From the NCBI RefSeq assembly GCF_009870125.1, contig NC_046683.1, positions 10,416,001-10,480,000 on the forward strand: DNA of 64,000 nt, read 5' to 3'. The first letter of the stretch is position 1, and every line of letters begins with the position of its first letter. This document shows, piece by piece, positions 41,498 to 52,900 of this stretch. The translations under genes were made by a program, and so were the position numbers. This stretch comes from Drosophila pseudoobscura. Its lineage: Eukaryota > Arthropoda > Insecta > Diptera > Drosophilidae. The notes beneath the pieces are model-generated. The model was not told where the DNA came from. It searched no databases and saw only the letters and a list, made by a program, of their open reading frames with translations.

Positions 41498-42307
41498 CTA
41501 ATTGTTCTGCGGCTTTGACCATTCAACGCTGAGAATCAGATGATCGTAGCCGTGTCCGTTCAATATCTCGATGGCTGCCGCAGCATCCTTGCGCTGCTTG
41601 AAGTGCACATAGGCGAATCCCTTGCAGAGGCCGGTATTCTTGTCGCGGGCCAGGTACATTTTACTTTGTGGTCCAATTTTTTTAACCAGCTCCTCCAGAT
41701 CCGCCTCCGTCATCGATTCCGACAGATTCGAGATACGAATGGCGGCGGTGTCGTCGCGACCACGCATTCCCAGGCCCCCCTTTTGACTGTCCTTGAGGAA
41801 TGGCGGCACATATTTACCGGACTTGGGTGCATCCACGGCGGCAGAGGCAGCCGCTGCAGCCTTCTTCTCCATGAGATTTGTATCCATGGCGGTACCTTTG
41901 TAGGGGCAATTGACGGACCAATGCTCGCCATTGCAAATACGACACTTGGCAATGTTCTTGGTGGGATCGAGCAGCGGATCGTTGGCCTTCTCGTCTTCCT
42001 TGGAGTTGAGGAACTGCATGATGATTTCCTCGGATACCATTGTGGTGTGCGAGTTGGGGCCGGGCTTGTCGCTCTTCGATTCCCCAAACTTGGTCCAGGT
42101 GCGACGCTTGGCCACGGTCTTTGGCACCACCTGCTTGGAGATTTTGTAGGTGCGCACGACCTTTGTCTTCTTGTCGTCCTTGTTGTATTTGTATTCGGTC
42201 ACATACTTGTGGCCATTCTCAACGTTCTCCGTTGTCGGCGGCAGGCCGCCGTAGTCGAGCTCCACCTCATCGGCCCAAGACGACTTGATAGTTTCAACGC
42301 CCGGCAT
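41498..42307 (-). CDS. eIF3g1: translation initiation factor eIF3 subunit g
   Basis: This is the g subunit of eIF3, which binds the 40S subunit near the mRNA entry channel and promotes scanning. The single coding exon gives 269 residues. It has the eIF3g N-terminal region ([12 protein letters not shown], then basic VVRTYKISK), a zinc-knuckle-like [14 protein letters not shown] near 125-140, and a C-terminal RRM with RNP-2 IRISNL and RNP-1 KGFAYVHF. The start chosen is the ATG directly after a TTTCCAG splice acceptor; a frame extending upstream to 42334 runs into that acceptor and intron sequence. A 5' non-coding exon should therefore exist further right, near the DRE-like ATATCGATAT at 42475-42484. 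Confidence 0.95.
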   Translation of the reverse strand: MPGVETIKSSWADEVELDYGGLPPTTENVENGHKYVTEYKYNKDDKKTKVVRTYKISKQVVPKTVAKRRTWTKFGESKSDKPGPNSHTTMVSEEIIMQFLNSKEDEKANDPLLDPTKNIAKCRICNGEHWSVNCPYKGTAMDTNLMEKKAAAAASAAVDAPKSGKYVPPFLKDSQKGGLGMRGRDDTAAIRISNLSESMTEADLEELVKKIGPQSKMYLARDKNTGLCKGFAYVHFKQRKDAAAAIEILNGHGYDHLILSVEWSKPQNN

Positions 42308-42851
42308 CTGGAAATGTTTAAGTGAAACATGCAATTTTATACACTCAACATATCGTTAGTGGCTTATTACTTTGTTGTAAACTGCAATTTAATAGCGTAA
42401 TGGAAATATAAAATTTCGCCACGAGTAAGCAGAACAGATCCGCAACACGAAAAGAGCCAGAGTTGATAATTGCATATCGATATATGGTTTATATCGATGT
42501 TTTAATTGCTAATTGGCGCACAATCACTGCTGCCAACATTTTAATAGAAAAAAGCTGTTTCACAATTTACAGCAAGCAAAAAAGTAGGCTAACAAACTTT
42601 TGAATTATTATTACTATAATACAAAAATTTGAACCGTAGGAAACATTACTTATAAGTAAATGTTTCTATTGAAAAGGGCTAACAACACTCACTGTTAGAG
42701 ATGAAAGCCGCTAAATATCGATTGCGTTCAGTTTATTTGGTAACGCCGTCAAATGACAGCTCCTAGGCCGGCAATTTCGCAGACGCCGAAGTGTTGTGAA
42801 ATTTGACAGCCAGCGTTGGGTTCTTTTCCTTCGTGGTTTTCGACTGACAAG
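42308..42851. promoter_or_regulatory. divergent eIF3g1/RpL22 promoter region
   Basis: AT-rich spacer with ATATCGATAT at 42475-42484, ATATCGATG near 42492 and ATATCGATT near 42715. Close to the RpL22 start a TTCTTTTCCTTCG stretch (42821-42833) matches the TCT (polypyrimidine) initiator used by fly ribosomal-protein genes, so the RpL22 transcript probably starts at C 42823. Confidence 0.6.
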
Positions 42852-44935
42852 ATGGCTCCAACTGTAAGTGCTGAAAAGAAATCGTGAAAGTGTAATGCAA
42901 TCCTATGATAAACGTTCGCGAAAGCTGCAGAATATCAATCTATATTCCATCTTTTAAACAAAAAAGTGGAAATATCGCAGCAAATCGAACCATTAATGAC
43001 GTAACTCGAAAGCTGATTAGTTAGTTTTATTTTTTTGTATGTGCAGGCCAAGACCAACAAGGGTGATACTAAGGCCGCTGCTGCTAAGCCGGCTGAGAAG
43101 AAGGCCGCTCCTGCCGCCGCTAAGGGCAAGGTGGAGAAGCCCAAGGCTGAGGCTGCCAAGCCCGCCGCCGCTGCTGCCAAGAACGTGAAGAAGGCACCAG
43201 AGGCCGCTAAGGATGTGAAGGCTGCTGCTGCCGCCGCCGCCAAGCCCGCGGCTGCTAAGGCTGCTGCTGCTGCCAAGGCAGCTCCCGCTAAGGAGGCCGC
43301 CAAGAAGGCACCCGCGGCGGCTGCTGCTGCCACCAAGAAGGCTGCTCCAGCCAAGGCTGCTGCTCCCGCTCCAGCGAAGACTGCTCCCGTTAAGAAGGCA
43401 GCCTCCACTGCCGCGGCTGCTCCTCCAGCCAAGAAGGCCGCCCCTGCCAAGGCTGCTGCTCCAGTAGCCGCCGCGGCTGCTGCTGTTCCAGCTGCCGCTG
43501 CCGCTCCGGTTGCTGCCAAGCCTGCTGCCCCCAAGCCCAAGGCAAAGGCAGCACCGGCACCCAGCAAGGTGACGAAGAAGAATGTGCTCCGCGGCAAGGG
43601 CCAGAAGAAGAAGAAGGTCTCCCTGCGCTTCACCATCGACTGCACCAACATCGCTGAGGATAGCATCATGGATGTTGCCGACTTCGTAAGTACCCCGAGC
43701 CATCTGCCCAAGAACCGCCATCAGCTGAACTCTGGCTACCGCACCAAGCTTTCCATTGCCCCCAATCATAGCCTGGGGCTTTGGATAAAAAGTTGTGGTT
43801 ATAGCGAACTTTCATTTGCGATTAAACTGCTTGCGGATTCAATATCCGTTCCGCTAGCGGTTAACAACTCTTGGAACATGTTCACAATCAGATTAGACAA
43901 AATAGAAAATCGTCTTCAAACACTACTCTGTCGTTCAATCTTCGATTCGCCTATCATGGCGGCACGCGTCTCTGTATAAAGTGCTCCCCATTCTCGTGGG
44001 GAGTGCGCCGATAAGGGGCTCTGGTCACTGCACAACGGGGTAGCCACTGATCGCCAGTAACCTGGTACTGGCCAGTTGGTGCAACCGTCTGTGAACAGCG
44101 TCAAGCCGTGCTATGTGTACCGCCACGTGGTGGGCCCCGGGTTGAGTGCGGCACAACCGTGTCGCATCGAGCCAAAATTCATAGTGCGCCCTGCTCAAGT
44201 GCTCCGACATCCGTGACACTGCAGGTTTTTCCCACAACAATAGAGCTAGACTTCCAATAAAGAATACACTAAAGCTCAGTCGTATAAACACCCGTATGTG
44301 GGCAAACCGTAAGCGCTTCACGCGCTAGTTTCAGAGCAGGGCGCTGCTGATTGCATCTCCCGCCCACCATCTCCCGATCAGGTAACTACTACTAACTAAA
44401 TTCATCATTATCATCCGTACCGAAACTATTTTAGGCCACGACGATTTGCCGTCAGAGAGTGAAGCTCTGCGTCGCTCTGATGGCAGTGTACTCAGTGGCA
44501 TATTAAAAAATTGGTCACTCTTCTTAATTTGGGCCTTCAGTTGACAACTGACTGTTGGCCTTAACACTGAAAGAGACATCTTAATCGCCGCCCAATCGAA
44601 CGCATTAATACTTTCTGGTCCTTGTCCTTTCTTGTCCCCTGCTAACCGTATCCACCTATGTTTTGCAGGAGAAATACGTTAAGGCTCGCCTAAAGGTCAA
44701 CGGTAAGGTTAACAATCTTGGCAACAATGTCACCTTTGAGCGCTCCAAGTTGAAGCTGCACGTCAGCTCCGATGTGCACTTCTCGAAGGCCTACCTCAAG
44801 TACCTGACCAAGCGGTACTTGAAGAAGAACAGCCTGCGCGACTGGATCCGCGTTGTGGCCAACGAGAAGGACTCGTACGAGCTGCGCTACTTCAGAATCA
44901 GCTCCAACGATGACGAGGACGACGATGCGGAGTAA
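42852..44935 (+). CDS. RpL22: ribosomal protein eL22 with H1-like Ala/Lys extension
   Basis: Exons are 42852-42863, 43047-43685 and 44669-44935, giving 305 residues. The C-terminal ~115 residues are the eL22 core that binds 28S rRNA ([12 protein letters not shown]... [30 protein letters not shown]), ending in an acidic DDEDDDAE tail. The N-terminal ~190 residues are an Ala/Lys/Pro-rich histone-H1-like extension typical of Drosophila RpL22 (about 299 residues in D. melanogaster from memory). The first coding exon has only four codons. Intron 2 (983 nt) has GC-rich, hairpin-forming segments unlike ordinary fly intron DNA. AATAAA at 45089-45094 is a likely 3' end signal. Confidence 0.95.
43783..44240 (+). 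ncRNA. structured segments in RpL22 intron 2, possible intronic snoRNA(s)
   Basis: The segment contains inverted repeats: an irregular arm around 43786-43870 closing GTTG..GTTA with TAACAAC and an inner GCGGAT/ATCC.. CCGC helix, followed by A-rich ANANNA-like boxes near 43896-43910; CTCCCCA/TGGGGAG at about 43983-44003; and CCAGTA/TACTGG at about 44056-44073. Ribosomal-protein introns commonly host H/ACA and C/D snoRNAs in animals. I could not fix an ACA end or a guide target, so identity and limits are tentative. Confidence 0.25.
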
Positions 44936-46446
44936 AGATGATACAAAGACAGCAATAACAAAAGGATTTACAATGGCATTGTATGGCTGATTCGTTTTTA
45001 TTAAATATCACGTTACGGTCGTGTTTTTATAAGCAAACAACAACAAATTGTAAACTAATTGAAAATCCATTTTTTGGGTCTACCACAAAATAAAAAAACT
45101 GTGTAAACCTGATATTAATATGCTCAATTATTTATTTCCGGGAAATAACTACTAATCTAGTTGTTGGGTTCAGTTACGATCCCAAAAAAAAAAAAACAAT
45201 TTGTGCAATCAAGCTGCTGCTGTCTGGTTCAGCCAGTACTTGATCGTTCTCATCTTTGCAGTTGATCTCTCTCTCACTGGGAGGTTACTCATCGACCTAT
45301 GTATATCTAGCCCGCTCACTCTTGTGATGGACAGGGTCGACAAGAGATTGACGACAGGAAGGGAAGTGTACGTTTGTCCATGCATATTATGTACAACATT
45401 TGAGCACGGCTTTTGTTTGTTTTGTTTTGCAAATATTTGTGTACCAGGTACGTGGTTCGGTTTATTTTGTATTACCTTGAAGCGCAATACTTGTGCCGTA
45501 CCAAAAAAAAAAGACTGCACCTCTGACTAACCTAACTGTGTGGGTGTACGTGCTGTGAGCACGGGTGTGAGCGGGATGGAACGAGGGCCGCTGCTGCCTC
45601 TACTGCTTGTGCAATTACAGTTAATAAAAATCAACTCTAGTTTGCGCTATTCCGTGGCATACAAGTTATTCAAAAGCAATTCCTATGATGCCTACGCCTA
45701 CACCATGGGAAATAAAACAATTTCCATGTCGGGTGCGTGTGTGTAGGGGGTGTTGGTCAAAAGCGTTTATTTCAACAATTAAAGAGTGCAATGCTTACAT
45801 ACACTAGGACAAAATAAAAAAAAAATAACAGAAAAACGTGCAGCAATAATAATTCTAGAAAAATATTCAAACCCTTTTAGGGCCGTACTTAGTACATTCG
45901 TTTTTTTTTTCTTTTTTGCTTACATAATTCGTTACTTGAGAATAAAGGGTATTATATATTCGAATGTCTTTTTGGTTCACACTTGTGAGAGATTCGTTGT
46001 TGAGAGACGACTGAATGGATCTTAGGCTCACAATCGATGGTTACGTTAAGGAAACGCGCTTTCACGCAAACGGATACGGTTTTTGGGTATACATTATGTA
46101 TAAGCTCATATTTATATATAAATTATCGAGACAATAAGCTGGAAATACTAAGACGGGATGTCGCTGAATACTGACTGCTGTAATTTGAAGAGGGTACGCA
46201 ATATATAAACAATTTTCACCCAATTAACACGTGCTATTTGTCACTTGTCCACGCCCATGGCGAGCGGGACCATAACGCATTTGGAATATCGATCTTGGCC
46301 AGCGTAAACAGACTCTTGGGTAACATGCGGCAATCATTTCAAGGCCACAAAAAGCTGCGGACAGGGGCGGACAACTAGGGGTGGTGGGTGCAGTGGACGG
46401 CTAACAGTGGAGTGACTAATGGTACTAAAACCGGATAATAGAGAAT
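44936..46446. other. RpL22 3' end and spacer, no gene recognised
   Basis: Beyond the RpL22 AATAAA the DNA is AT-rich with a few short frames (for example 45201-45530) that show no domain or codon pattern. The right part, from about 46000, probably contains the 3'UTR of the minus-strand gene that follows. Confidence 0.5.
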
Positions 46447-47945
46447 TTAAAACGAATTGGAAAGTTCTGGAGCTGTCAGACGCATGGCGAGTGCACCGAC
46501 TGCAACCAGCAAAAGGCCCAGGCTACCACCAGGTGCCAGGAGTGAGGCTCCGCTAGTGCTGGACTTGAGGGCTGCGTCCATCGATGAGGAGGCGGCCGGG
46601 GGTGTCTGCACCTGCTGAGACCCTGGTTGGGCCGCGGCCATGGGAGCCAATGGAGCAGGTCCTTCGCCGGGTGCTGCCGCCGGTGGCGGAGGCGCCGGAT
46701 AGCAGGCGATCTTCTCCACCTCAATCATCTTGGTGCTGTCGGCCGGATCTGTCTCATTGACCTTGGTGGGCACACAAATAATTCCACCGGGTGGCGGTGG
46801 AGCTGCAGCTGCATCTGCCGAATTAGGCACGGTCATATTGGAGGTTTCCGGGCTGAATGGCGCCATGGGAGCTGGCATTGCAGCTGGCTGGGCATCTTGG
46901 GTCGTGTTCATTGGTGCTGGTGCTGCTGCAGCTACTCCGGCTGCATTGATAACTGTGGTGCCGTCGCTGGCATTCACCGGCACTCCATTATTGATGATGA
47001 TAATGCGGTCCTGACCGGCAGCTGCAGGAGCTGCAGCTGCAGCTGGCTGCGATGAGCTGCCACCGGAGGGGGTCAACGCGTGGCCAAGCAGAGCGCCACC
47101 CAATCCACCAGCAAGTAGACCCGTTCCTGCAGAATAGCTTCCGTATTAGAGTGGAGGAGATAGAGAGAGATGAACTTACCAAAGCCCAGGCCTGATGATG
47201 ATTGTTGGGGTGGCTGCGAATAGTAGGTGGCCCCTGGAGGCAGAGCAGAGCCAGCCTGGTAATATGTGGCCCCCGGCGGTGCGGCTGCCGGCTGATAGCC
47301 CCCGCCCATGGGCATATGTCCCGACGAGGGATAGTAGGTGGCGCCGGCTGGTAGATTGCTTGGGTAGCCATTGTGTCCGCCCGATGGATAGTACGTGGCT
47401 CCGGGTGGTGCTCCGGCATACTGGGTGCCATGGTTTTGGGTGGCCGTAATGGGCTGATGGACGTTTGAGGTGGCTGCTCCATAGCTTGGCGGAGCGGCAC
47501 CATAGCTGGGCGGAGCTGCCCCATAGCTGGGTGCATGATAGGATGGTGCCTGCTCGTGCACATTTGGTCGAGCGCCGCCTACGGGATTTGAGGCGGAGTA
47601 GGCGGGTGGCGGACCCTGGGGCACATTCCAGCCAGCTTGAGGAGCGGGAGCCGAAGCCGGATTCGCGTTCGCATTCACATTCGGCCGATTCGGCTGCGAG
47701 TTGTAGTTGGGATAACTCAGCTTGGCCACGTCCGCATGCGAGTTGCCGGCCGCATGTCCGTTCGTGCTGTAGCTGGGCTGGGTCACATGACCGTTGGAGC
47801 TGGATGAGGATGATGTTTTACGCTGGTTGCTGCCTTGGTTACGACGCGCATCCACAACATCAACGCTCCCTTGCGTCAGCAGGAGGGCAAACAGGCTGAG
47901 GGCGACTACTGCGCAATTGGAAGAACCCATCCGTGATCCGGTCAT
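46447..47945 (-). CDS. secreted low-complexity protein with GATYY repeats, probable GPI anchor
   Basis: Exons on the minus strand are 47945-47180 and 47126-46447 (53-nt intron), giving 481 residues. I do not recognise the gene. A signal peptide is visible (hydrophobic AVVALSLFALLL at about 13-24). The mature part begins basic and Ser/Asn-rich, then has YGAAPPS repeats, four spaced GATYY motifs between about 200 and 250, a Gly/Ala/Leu hydrophobic stretch TGLLAGGLGGALLGHAL at the exon junction, an Ala/Pro-rich part with two isolated Cys (IICVP and IACYP), and a C-terminal hydrophobic segment LGLLLVAVGALAM after a small-residue stretch, as in GPI-anchored proteins. The layout resembles prion-like or Q/N-rich surface proteins. 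The start is the first ATG after the acceptor near 48045; a second ATG follows five codons later. Confidence 0.8.
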
Positions 47946-48045
47946 CTGCCTCCGTGACAGGTCGGTCTTAACGATTTTCAATACTTTCGATGGCCCCTTG
48001 AATACAGAGCAGACTTTGACCAAAACAGAAAATTCTGCGAAATGA

Positions 48046-48300
48046 AAACGTTAATCATAATTCAGCGATCAAATGTGCATGCTAATTACAGAAACCAGTT
48101 TCTCTCGACTGCTGCTGATGATGATACTGATGCTGCTGCTGCTGCTGCTGTTGCTATTGTTGCTTGCCTTGGTTATTAACTGATTTCACTTGTCTGTTTT
48201 GGACCCAAGCCAGCGAAAAGCTTTCGAACATTCCGGACTTCAACAGATGAATAATTTGTATAACATATCGATAGTCGCGTGGTTCGATGCAAACTGAGCG
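48046..48300 (-). promoter_or_regulatory. 5' splice region and DRE upstream of the GATYY-repeat gene
   Basis: A TTTCGCAG acceptor on the minus strand lies next to 48045, so a 5' non-coding exon is expected upstream. A perfect TATCGATA is at 48266-48273, and a GCT/CAG triplet run at 48131-48152 probably lies in the intron or leader. Confidence 0.45.
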
Positions 48301-49620
48301 CGAAATGCTAGTCGAGTTCAATTTTTTGTTTCAATTATCTAAAAACGGTTTTAGTGATTCTATTAATATTATCTTTGGACTCCGAATGACTAAATAGGTC
48401 TCGTCGGGAGCCGAAGTTCGTTCGCGTTGTCCCTTATCGTGCGTGTTTGCTTGTTGATGTGGAAGGTTGTTCGCGGTCGAATTTTTTTTATAAAGTTTTT
48501 TAACCCGTACGTGCCCCCAACAAAAAATTAAGGAAGTCTGCTCCTAACAAAGGGCAGACTTATAAAAGGAGGAGATTGATTGATAACGCCGTGCCGGAGG
48601 GAGAGGAAGAAAGTTTAAAAGATGGATTCGTCAATTCGAACACGCAAACAGAGCATGTTTGCCGTGTGAAAATATATAACTAAATGTAAATATAAAATAC
48701 AAATGAGGAAATGGTTGAGGCCGACAACCTTAACAAAAAAATATCCATCCGTTTGCTTGCAAATTCAAAATTAATAAGAATAAAGCTATAAACAAAAAGT
48801 GCAACTCTTTTTTTTATAATAGGAAATTTTAAATCCTACGGGCCTGTTAAGGGTTAATCCACATCAACATATGCCGTCTCACTCACAATCACTATACTAT
48901 GTGCCTTTCACTCGCACGTTTACCGACGAGACCACCTTGTATATATGCTTCATGGCTTTGGCGGCTGCTTCAAAACGTACCTAAACGTCCGCCTTCCAAC
49001 TTCTGCTTAGAGCGAACTTGAACCTCCGCAAAGAATATTCTCCTCGGAGCGTAATTTGAGCCTTCGCAACGAATATTCTCGGAGCGTACTTGAACCTCCG
49101 CATCCCAACTTCTCCTCGGAGCGTACTGGAACCTCCGCAACGAATCCTCTCCTCAGAGTGTATCTGTGGCTCTGGAGAAGTTTGATCTTGGCCAGACCCT
49201 CAATAAAGATGGCCACCATCTTCGAGGGGTGAAAATTTCTTTTACTCCTGTGCTTTTAAGATGTCTGATTTCCTCAAACAAGAATGGGCCTGTTTTCTTT
49301 TCGAAACCTTCACTAGATACATTTATAATCGAATTAGTATTTTTATTTTCTTGTGTATTAATCTTTTTAGGTGTAAAACATGAGAAATGTCTGTGTGTTA
49401 ATGAATTTGAATGAGCAACCGCCAGATCTAACAAACCGAATTCATTCGATTTTCAATATACCCGCCGAGCTGACAATTTGAAAATTATCTTGCATCTGGC
49501 AGCTCTAGTGGCCACACCACAACAAGAAGAATTGCAGCTCTGCATAAAAATGGCGGCATCGATAAATTTGATTTAAAAATCGATAACATCATGATAGTAT
49601 CGGGTTCAAATCCAGTAAGT
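48301..49620. other. spacer with hairpin and minisatellite, no gene recognised
   Basis: The spacer contains a perfect 8-bp inverted repeat AAGTCTGC/GCAGACTT (48534-48561), a run of four ~36-bp tandem units (49011-49157), and two ATCGATA cores at 49557-49563 and 49579-49585. No coding region is supported. Confidence 0.5.
49011..49157. repeat. minisatellite, four ~36-bp units
   Basis: Units starting AGCGWAMTTGAACCTCCGC-like begin at 49011, 49048, 49083 and 49120 (spacing 37, 35, 37), each also containing a CTCCTCGG or CTCGG box. The units are diverged by several bases. There is no CRISPR-like constant repeat/unique spacer arrangement. Confidence 0.7.
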
Positions 49621-49637
49621 AAAACATCCATCCCACG

Positions 49638-49823
49638 ATGGAATACCTAGTGCTCGGTTTTATAGAAATTTCTTCAAGTTGCTTGCGTCGTTTTGGAATA
49701 ATTAAATCCAATTATACTTTTTGTAAGCATTTGGCAAAGGACTTCATCCTTTACAAGGAACATTCACAAGCGCACATGGATACTAATAGTTTGATTGATT
49801 GCGTGGCTCTGTGCAAAGATTAA
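49638..49823 (+). other. 61-codon open frame downstream of two DRE cores, uncertain
   Basis: An ATG frame follows the ATCGATA elements by 50-80 nt and ends in TAA. The peptide has four Cys but no domain I recognise. The DRE cores could equally serve a minus-strand transcript. I regard this as weak. Confidence 0.15.
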
Positions 49824-49999
49824 AAATGCATAAAAATATCAAGTGCACAATATACATTTTCTTATTTACGAAAAATCATTTATTGAGTAAATTTCTTTTC
49901 GATTTCATTTTTTTTTTTCACATGTTCACAAAATTGTATTTGGGTTTTCTAATTTTTTCCTTGGCCTTGGGATACAATGTAAGCTTGTGGGTTGTATTT

Positions 50000-52900
50000 T
50001 TTGTGGGTTTTGTATTTGTGTTAGTTAGATTTTGATGTTTGTTTAATTTGGTGTGGTAAATTTTCGTATTGAGCGCTAGCAATTAACATTTAATTACACC
50101 GAAATGGGGAAAACATCTTACGCAGATTAGTACGAGTATACATCTATGTATATTTGTATAGGTTTTTGGTTTTGGTTTTGGTTTGGGGTACGGGTACGGA
50201 TACGGATTGAAATTATAGAGAAGTACTTTGTAATTTTGATAATTGGTAAACAAATGCCATTTACTCGCTGGTAAATACTTGGTTCTAAACTTATATGATA
50301 CAACGGCAGACATGACATGACATCCATTAGTACGTTAAATCTCTAGGGGGCGGTTTGCTTTAGCCTATGTAATGTAGTTTATATGGTTATATTGTGGTTT
50401 GTGTGTACTTTATGGCAGATATAAACACACAGAGTGGGTACAGCACATACATATGGATATGTATACATATGTATATGTGGCGTGGTGTTGTTATTGTAGA
50501 ATGTACATCCAGATCCATAACAATATTGATGGCATTCTGATTGGGCATACAAATACTAGTACCTCTCCGACGTTCTTGCTCATGTCTTTTTGTTTTGTTT
50601 TTTTTTTTCTTTGAATTTCTATCTTTTTTCATAGGAAACAACAAAAATGGACGCAAAATTATTGTTATAGTAGTAGTTAAGTTGACCCATTTTGCTTTTT
50701 ATGTTTGTTAAACTATTTATGTATATAGGAATATGCAAAACGTACACTTAATATATTTTATTTTTAGGTATTTTCTCGCTTTTTTTTCCCACGTTACTTC
50801 ATTAAGGTTTCTGTTACTATATAGTAAATGCAGCTCTAAAACTTTGTATTCTCTGACATTGTTTATTTTTAATTTCTGTGTGGGTATTGTATATAGTCCT
50901 TATGCCTGCTCAAATACATTTAATAACATTTCTATAGAAATATTCAAAGCTGAGGTAGTTTATTCATTCATTATTCATTTACTTTAGTTTATGTTTAGTT
51001 TAGTTTACGTTTACTCCATATAGTATATATATATATGTATATATATATATACATGTATATACACGCACGTGGTTAGCTTACGGGTAGTATGACGGTATTA
51101 CAGGTGTAGTCATCTGTAAACACAACTGTACCTCCATCTCTGGCATCTCATCTTATCGGTCATATTTAATTCATTTGGGGTTTCAGGGGGGTTCTGTGTT
51201 TGTGGACAATTTACTCGTAGAACATCGAAAGCGTTTCGGAAACGAACGGATCAGTTTGGATAGGACTTGAGGAATTCAGGAAACGAAACCAACTGAAACC
51301 CGACGGGGCCAAACCGAAGCGTAAAACCGGGTACAACAAAAAATAAATTACTGAAAATATGGAAACACTGAACTACAGATAAATTAAAGAAAATAATAAA
51401 AACAAGGGTGTAACAAATTTTTTTGTTTGTTTTTTTTTTGGGTTTTTTTTAATAATATTTTACTCTTTTTTTGTTATATTTATAATATTTATAGATATTT
51501 TAGCTCTGTAATGTAGATACAATTTACAATGCAGATACATCCGTGTCGTCAAATCAATCCGATTAAATGAACTTAACGTAAGATGTAAAATGTAGACGAC
51601 GCAAAAAAAAAGCTCTAAACTAATTTTAGATAAAGATTACAAATAAAGGTAAATTTAAAAATAATTAATGTAAAAATATTGTGTTTTTTTTGTGTGTTTT
51701 TTTGAAACTTTTCATATTCATTGTTATTTTTTGTATGTTTTTCATGGGTTTTTTTTTAGTTTGGTAGGTATACATATATATAAATATATATATTTTTTTA
51801 AAAGGCTTTTTACTATGTAGTTTTGCTCGCCATTCAAAAAAATGATAAAAATGCTTGGTGTATATATTTTGTAATTATTTTACTGTTACGATGAGAGGGT
51901 GAGGTGTGGTATGGTGGGGCTGTTGGAAGTGTTTGGGGATATCCAGCGAGGGGCTTTAATTATAAACTACTATCACACAGGCAACCCATCGCTGGATGGA
52001 GTTATTAGGAGAAAACGGACCTTGCGGATCCAGGGGCTTCTAAGGTTTCTGGGGGCTTTATGGCGGCAAAATGAAATACACAACAACAAAAATGATACAA
52101 AATTAATCAAATTAAAGTTAATCAAAGAGGATGCCCATTATGGGTACACAATCAATTGGAAATCCAATCCTCTTCTCTCTCTCTCTCGCTCTCGCTCTCT
52201 CTCGCTCTCAAAATGCCTTCGGCTTAGTACACAACGGGTATGATACGAGTAACTATATCGTTGCTGGTTGCATCTATACACATATTGAATAGGTACTGTA
52301 TATATTTATGGGTTTATTGTAGATTACGGGTTTCGGTTAAGAGTTTAGAGTGGCTTGGGCGGGGGTGGGGGAATCATTTTAATGTTGCATTTGTTGATGA
52401 GTATGGGGGGTGGCTGTGGGTGGGGTGGGGTTGCTTGTATGTGTGTATCTTTGCAATAAACATAACGGTAACTAAATATATGTTGTAGCTCAGTCTCCAG
52501 TTGATTACCGTGTATAATTTATTACAAATCGAAACAATAAAAAAATATATATAGGTATATTTATAATATTAAATCGTATTAAATTAAGGACTATCATATA
52601 TATATGTATATGTATATGTATATAGAAATATATATCATATATTCAAAATGCTTGAAATGTACAAAAACAAACAAACAAAGTTTAGTGGGCTGCGGTTTAG
52701 GGTAGGGTTTTCTGGTTCGATTCGTAAAAGGAACGTACGTTTCCAGTTTCCTATTTCCTCTCCATTCCACTCGTTTCGCGTTTCGTTTCCATGCATTGGC
52801 TATACATAATATTATTCATGCATTTTCGTAGAACTATAGCAGATTTTTCTTTTTTTTTTCTGTTTCTGGTTCCTGTTGTGGTTGTTGTTTGTGTGTTGTG

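Noticed and set aside
43686-43979. RpL22 frame continuing into intron 2
   Set aside because: A clear GTAAGT donor at 43686 and the matching acceptor at 44668 restore the conserved eL22 core; the extension has no resemblance to eL22.
45201-45530. 109-codon plus-strand frame downstream of RpL22
   Set aside because: No similarity or domain recognised, it contains an A-run at the end typical of non-coding spacer, and an overlapping minus-strand frame is equally open.
49011-49157. CRISPR-like repeat array
   Set aside because: The units are contiguous diverged tandem repeats without spacers, in a eukaryotic genome.
49600-49620. GGTTCAAATCC string resembling a tRNA T-loop
   Set aside because: No acceptor stem, anticodon arm or A-box can be built around it.
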